From contig CAJQND010000155.1 of the NCBI GenBank assembly GCA_905479595.1, positions 1 through 5,722 of the forward strand: DNA of 5,722 nucleotides. The letters are read 5' to 3'. A program made the translations under genes and the position numbers. Below the pieces are notes generated by a model that was not told where the DNA came from, made no database searches, and worked only from the letters and a program-made list of their open reading frames with translations. Of this stretch, positions 5,173 through 5,722 are shown in pieces. The stretch's first letter is position 1; the number at the start of each line of letters is the position of its first letter. This DNA comes from an uncultured Hyphomicrobiales bacterium. Lineage in GTDB: Bacteria; Pseudomonadota; Alphaproteobacteria; Rhizobiales; CAJQND01.

Positions 5173-5667
5173 ATGAATATATTTTTCAAAATGAAAGGCG
5201 CTTACAAACGAAGCGCAATGATCGCTGATACAAATAATAGTGAGTATGACGAATATGATGCATTTTTAGATTTTACTATTTTGAGTGATCCTAAAATGAA
5301 ATTTGAGATATCAAAAGTTAAAAAGCCGTTCGACATAATACAATTGAGATACGATGGTTTTAATTTCTTAATCTCGGAAAACGTGAAAAATATATTAGAT
5401 GAGAATATGGTTAGTGGGTGGAAATCACACCCTGCTGCAGTAAAAGGCCTGGATAAAGCATATTACAGTTTTCATACCACCGGGAAAGCCGGTGAAATTC
5501 TAAATAAGGAAGAACATTTGCACCCTTATCCTCCGCCAATTCAATTTGACATTGATACATGGGATGGCTCCGATATTTTCAATCTGAAGGATACTGCAAA
5601 TATTATTTGTACTGAAAGAGTTAAAGAGAGACCTCTGCATAACTCAGGGATTCCCTGTTTTGATTGA
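5173..5667 (+). CDS. Imm11/DUF1629-like (MXAN_0049-type) immunity protein, orphan
   Basis: From family knowledge, this group comprises putative immunity proteins thought to bind and neutralise polymorphic toxins of neighbouring or kin bacteria. The 164-residue protein shows the features I associate with it: a DGF-x-FLISENV segment (61-71), a GW-x-x-x-PA stretch followed by YYSFHTTGKAGEI (82-109), FDIDTWDGSDIF (125-136), and IICTERVKE (144-152) near the C-terminus. No signal peptide or membrane segment is seen, so it is cytosolic. The start ATG 5173 follows GAGG (5164-5167) by five bases. Base composition is unlike its neighbours: bases 5221-5280 hold 16 G+C of 60, against 35 of 60 in 301-360 of mnmA, pointing to transfer. 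The C-terminus (IPCFD) ends a few residues earlier than I expect, so slight truncation is possible. No toxin gene is next to it within the window. The family call is from motif memory. Confidence 0.62.
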   Translation: MNIFFKMKGAYKRSAMIADTNNSEYDEYDAFLDFTILSDPKMKFEISKVKKPFDIIQLRYDGFNFLISENVKNILDENMVSGWKSHPAAVKGLDKAYYSFHTTGKAGEILNKEEHLHPYPPPIQFDIDTWDGSDIFNLKDTANIICTERVKERPLHNSGIPCFD

Positions 5668-5685
5668 AGTTGGTATTCTTGCGCC

Positions 5686-5722
5686 ATGCAAAAATCATTC
5701 TCCACCCAACCCGAACTATTCG
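5686..5722 (+). CDS. Start of an unidentified ORF running off the window (possible transposase)
   Basis: ATG 5686 opens a frame of 12 codons (MQKSFSTQPELF) to the edge. The M-x-x-SF-x-x-Q-x-x-LF opening resembles the N-termini of some insertion-sequence transposases, and composition rises in GC from the gene before it. No Shine-Dalgarno is visible, and the stretch is too short for a firm call. If it is a transposase, the element's left end should lie in 5664-5685, close to the end of the immunity-like gene. Confidence 0.3.
   Translation, partial: MQKSFSTQPELF

Overview
The window looks like an alphaproteobacterial chromosome. The evidence is the sequence type of MnmA, an elongator tRNA-Met of the alphaproteobacterial kind with an encoded CCA end, and a tRNA promoter close to the alphaproteobacterial CTTGAC/CTATAT form. 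I cannot name a genus.

Left part (1-1621), housekeeping: the 3' end of an unidentified gene (2-157), then mnmA (232-1476) for the 2-thiouridylase that modifies tRNA wobble uridines, then a tRNA-Met(CAT) gene (1545-1621) with its own promoter in the short gap after mnmA. A probable intrinsic terminator (1664-1692) closes this block.

Middle part (1622-4988), an accessory metabolic cluster: an alpha/beta hydrolase on the plus strand (1848-2600, TTG start) converges on two minus-strand genes. These are a short-chain dehydrogenase/reductase (2761-3486) and a tautomerase made of two fused 4-OT-like units (3593-3997). A LysR-type regulator (4104-4988) is transcribed divergently from the tautomerase. 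The 106-bp divergent gap holds two dyads that share the octamer TTCACATT, 31 bp apart. They lie where a LysR protein would control both promoters. The simplest reading is a LysR-controlled operon (tautomerase, then SDR) acting on a small carbonyl or enol compound; the substrate is unknown. A degenerate direct repeat of about 35 bp brackets the SDR gene, as if that gene had been inserted or exchanged as a cassette.

Right part (4989-5722), foreign DNA: an AT-rich gene with a near-consensus promoter encodes a protein resembling the Imm11/DUF1629 immunity family. No toxin gene is visible, so within this window it is an orphan. An open reading frame beginning at 5686 runs off the edge and could be the start of a transposase.

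No CRISPR array, rRNA, integrase or complete insertion sequence is visible. I found no convincing wholly new system. The best leads are the LysR operator geometry, the repeats around the SDR gene and the orphan immunity-like gene.
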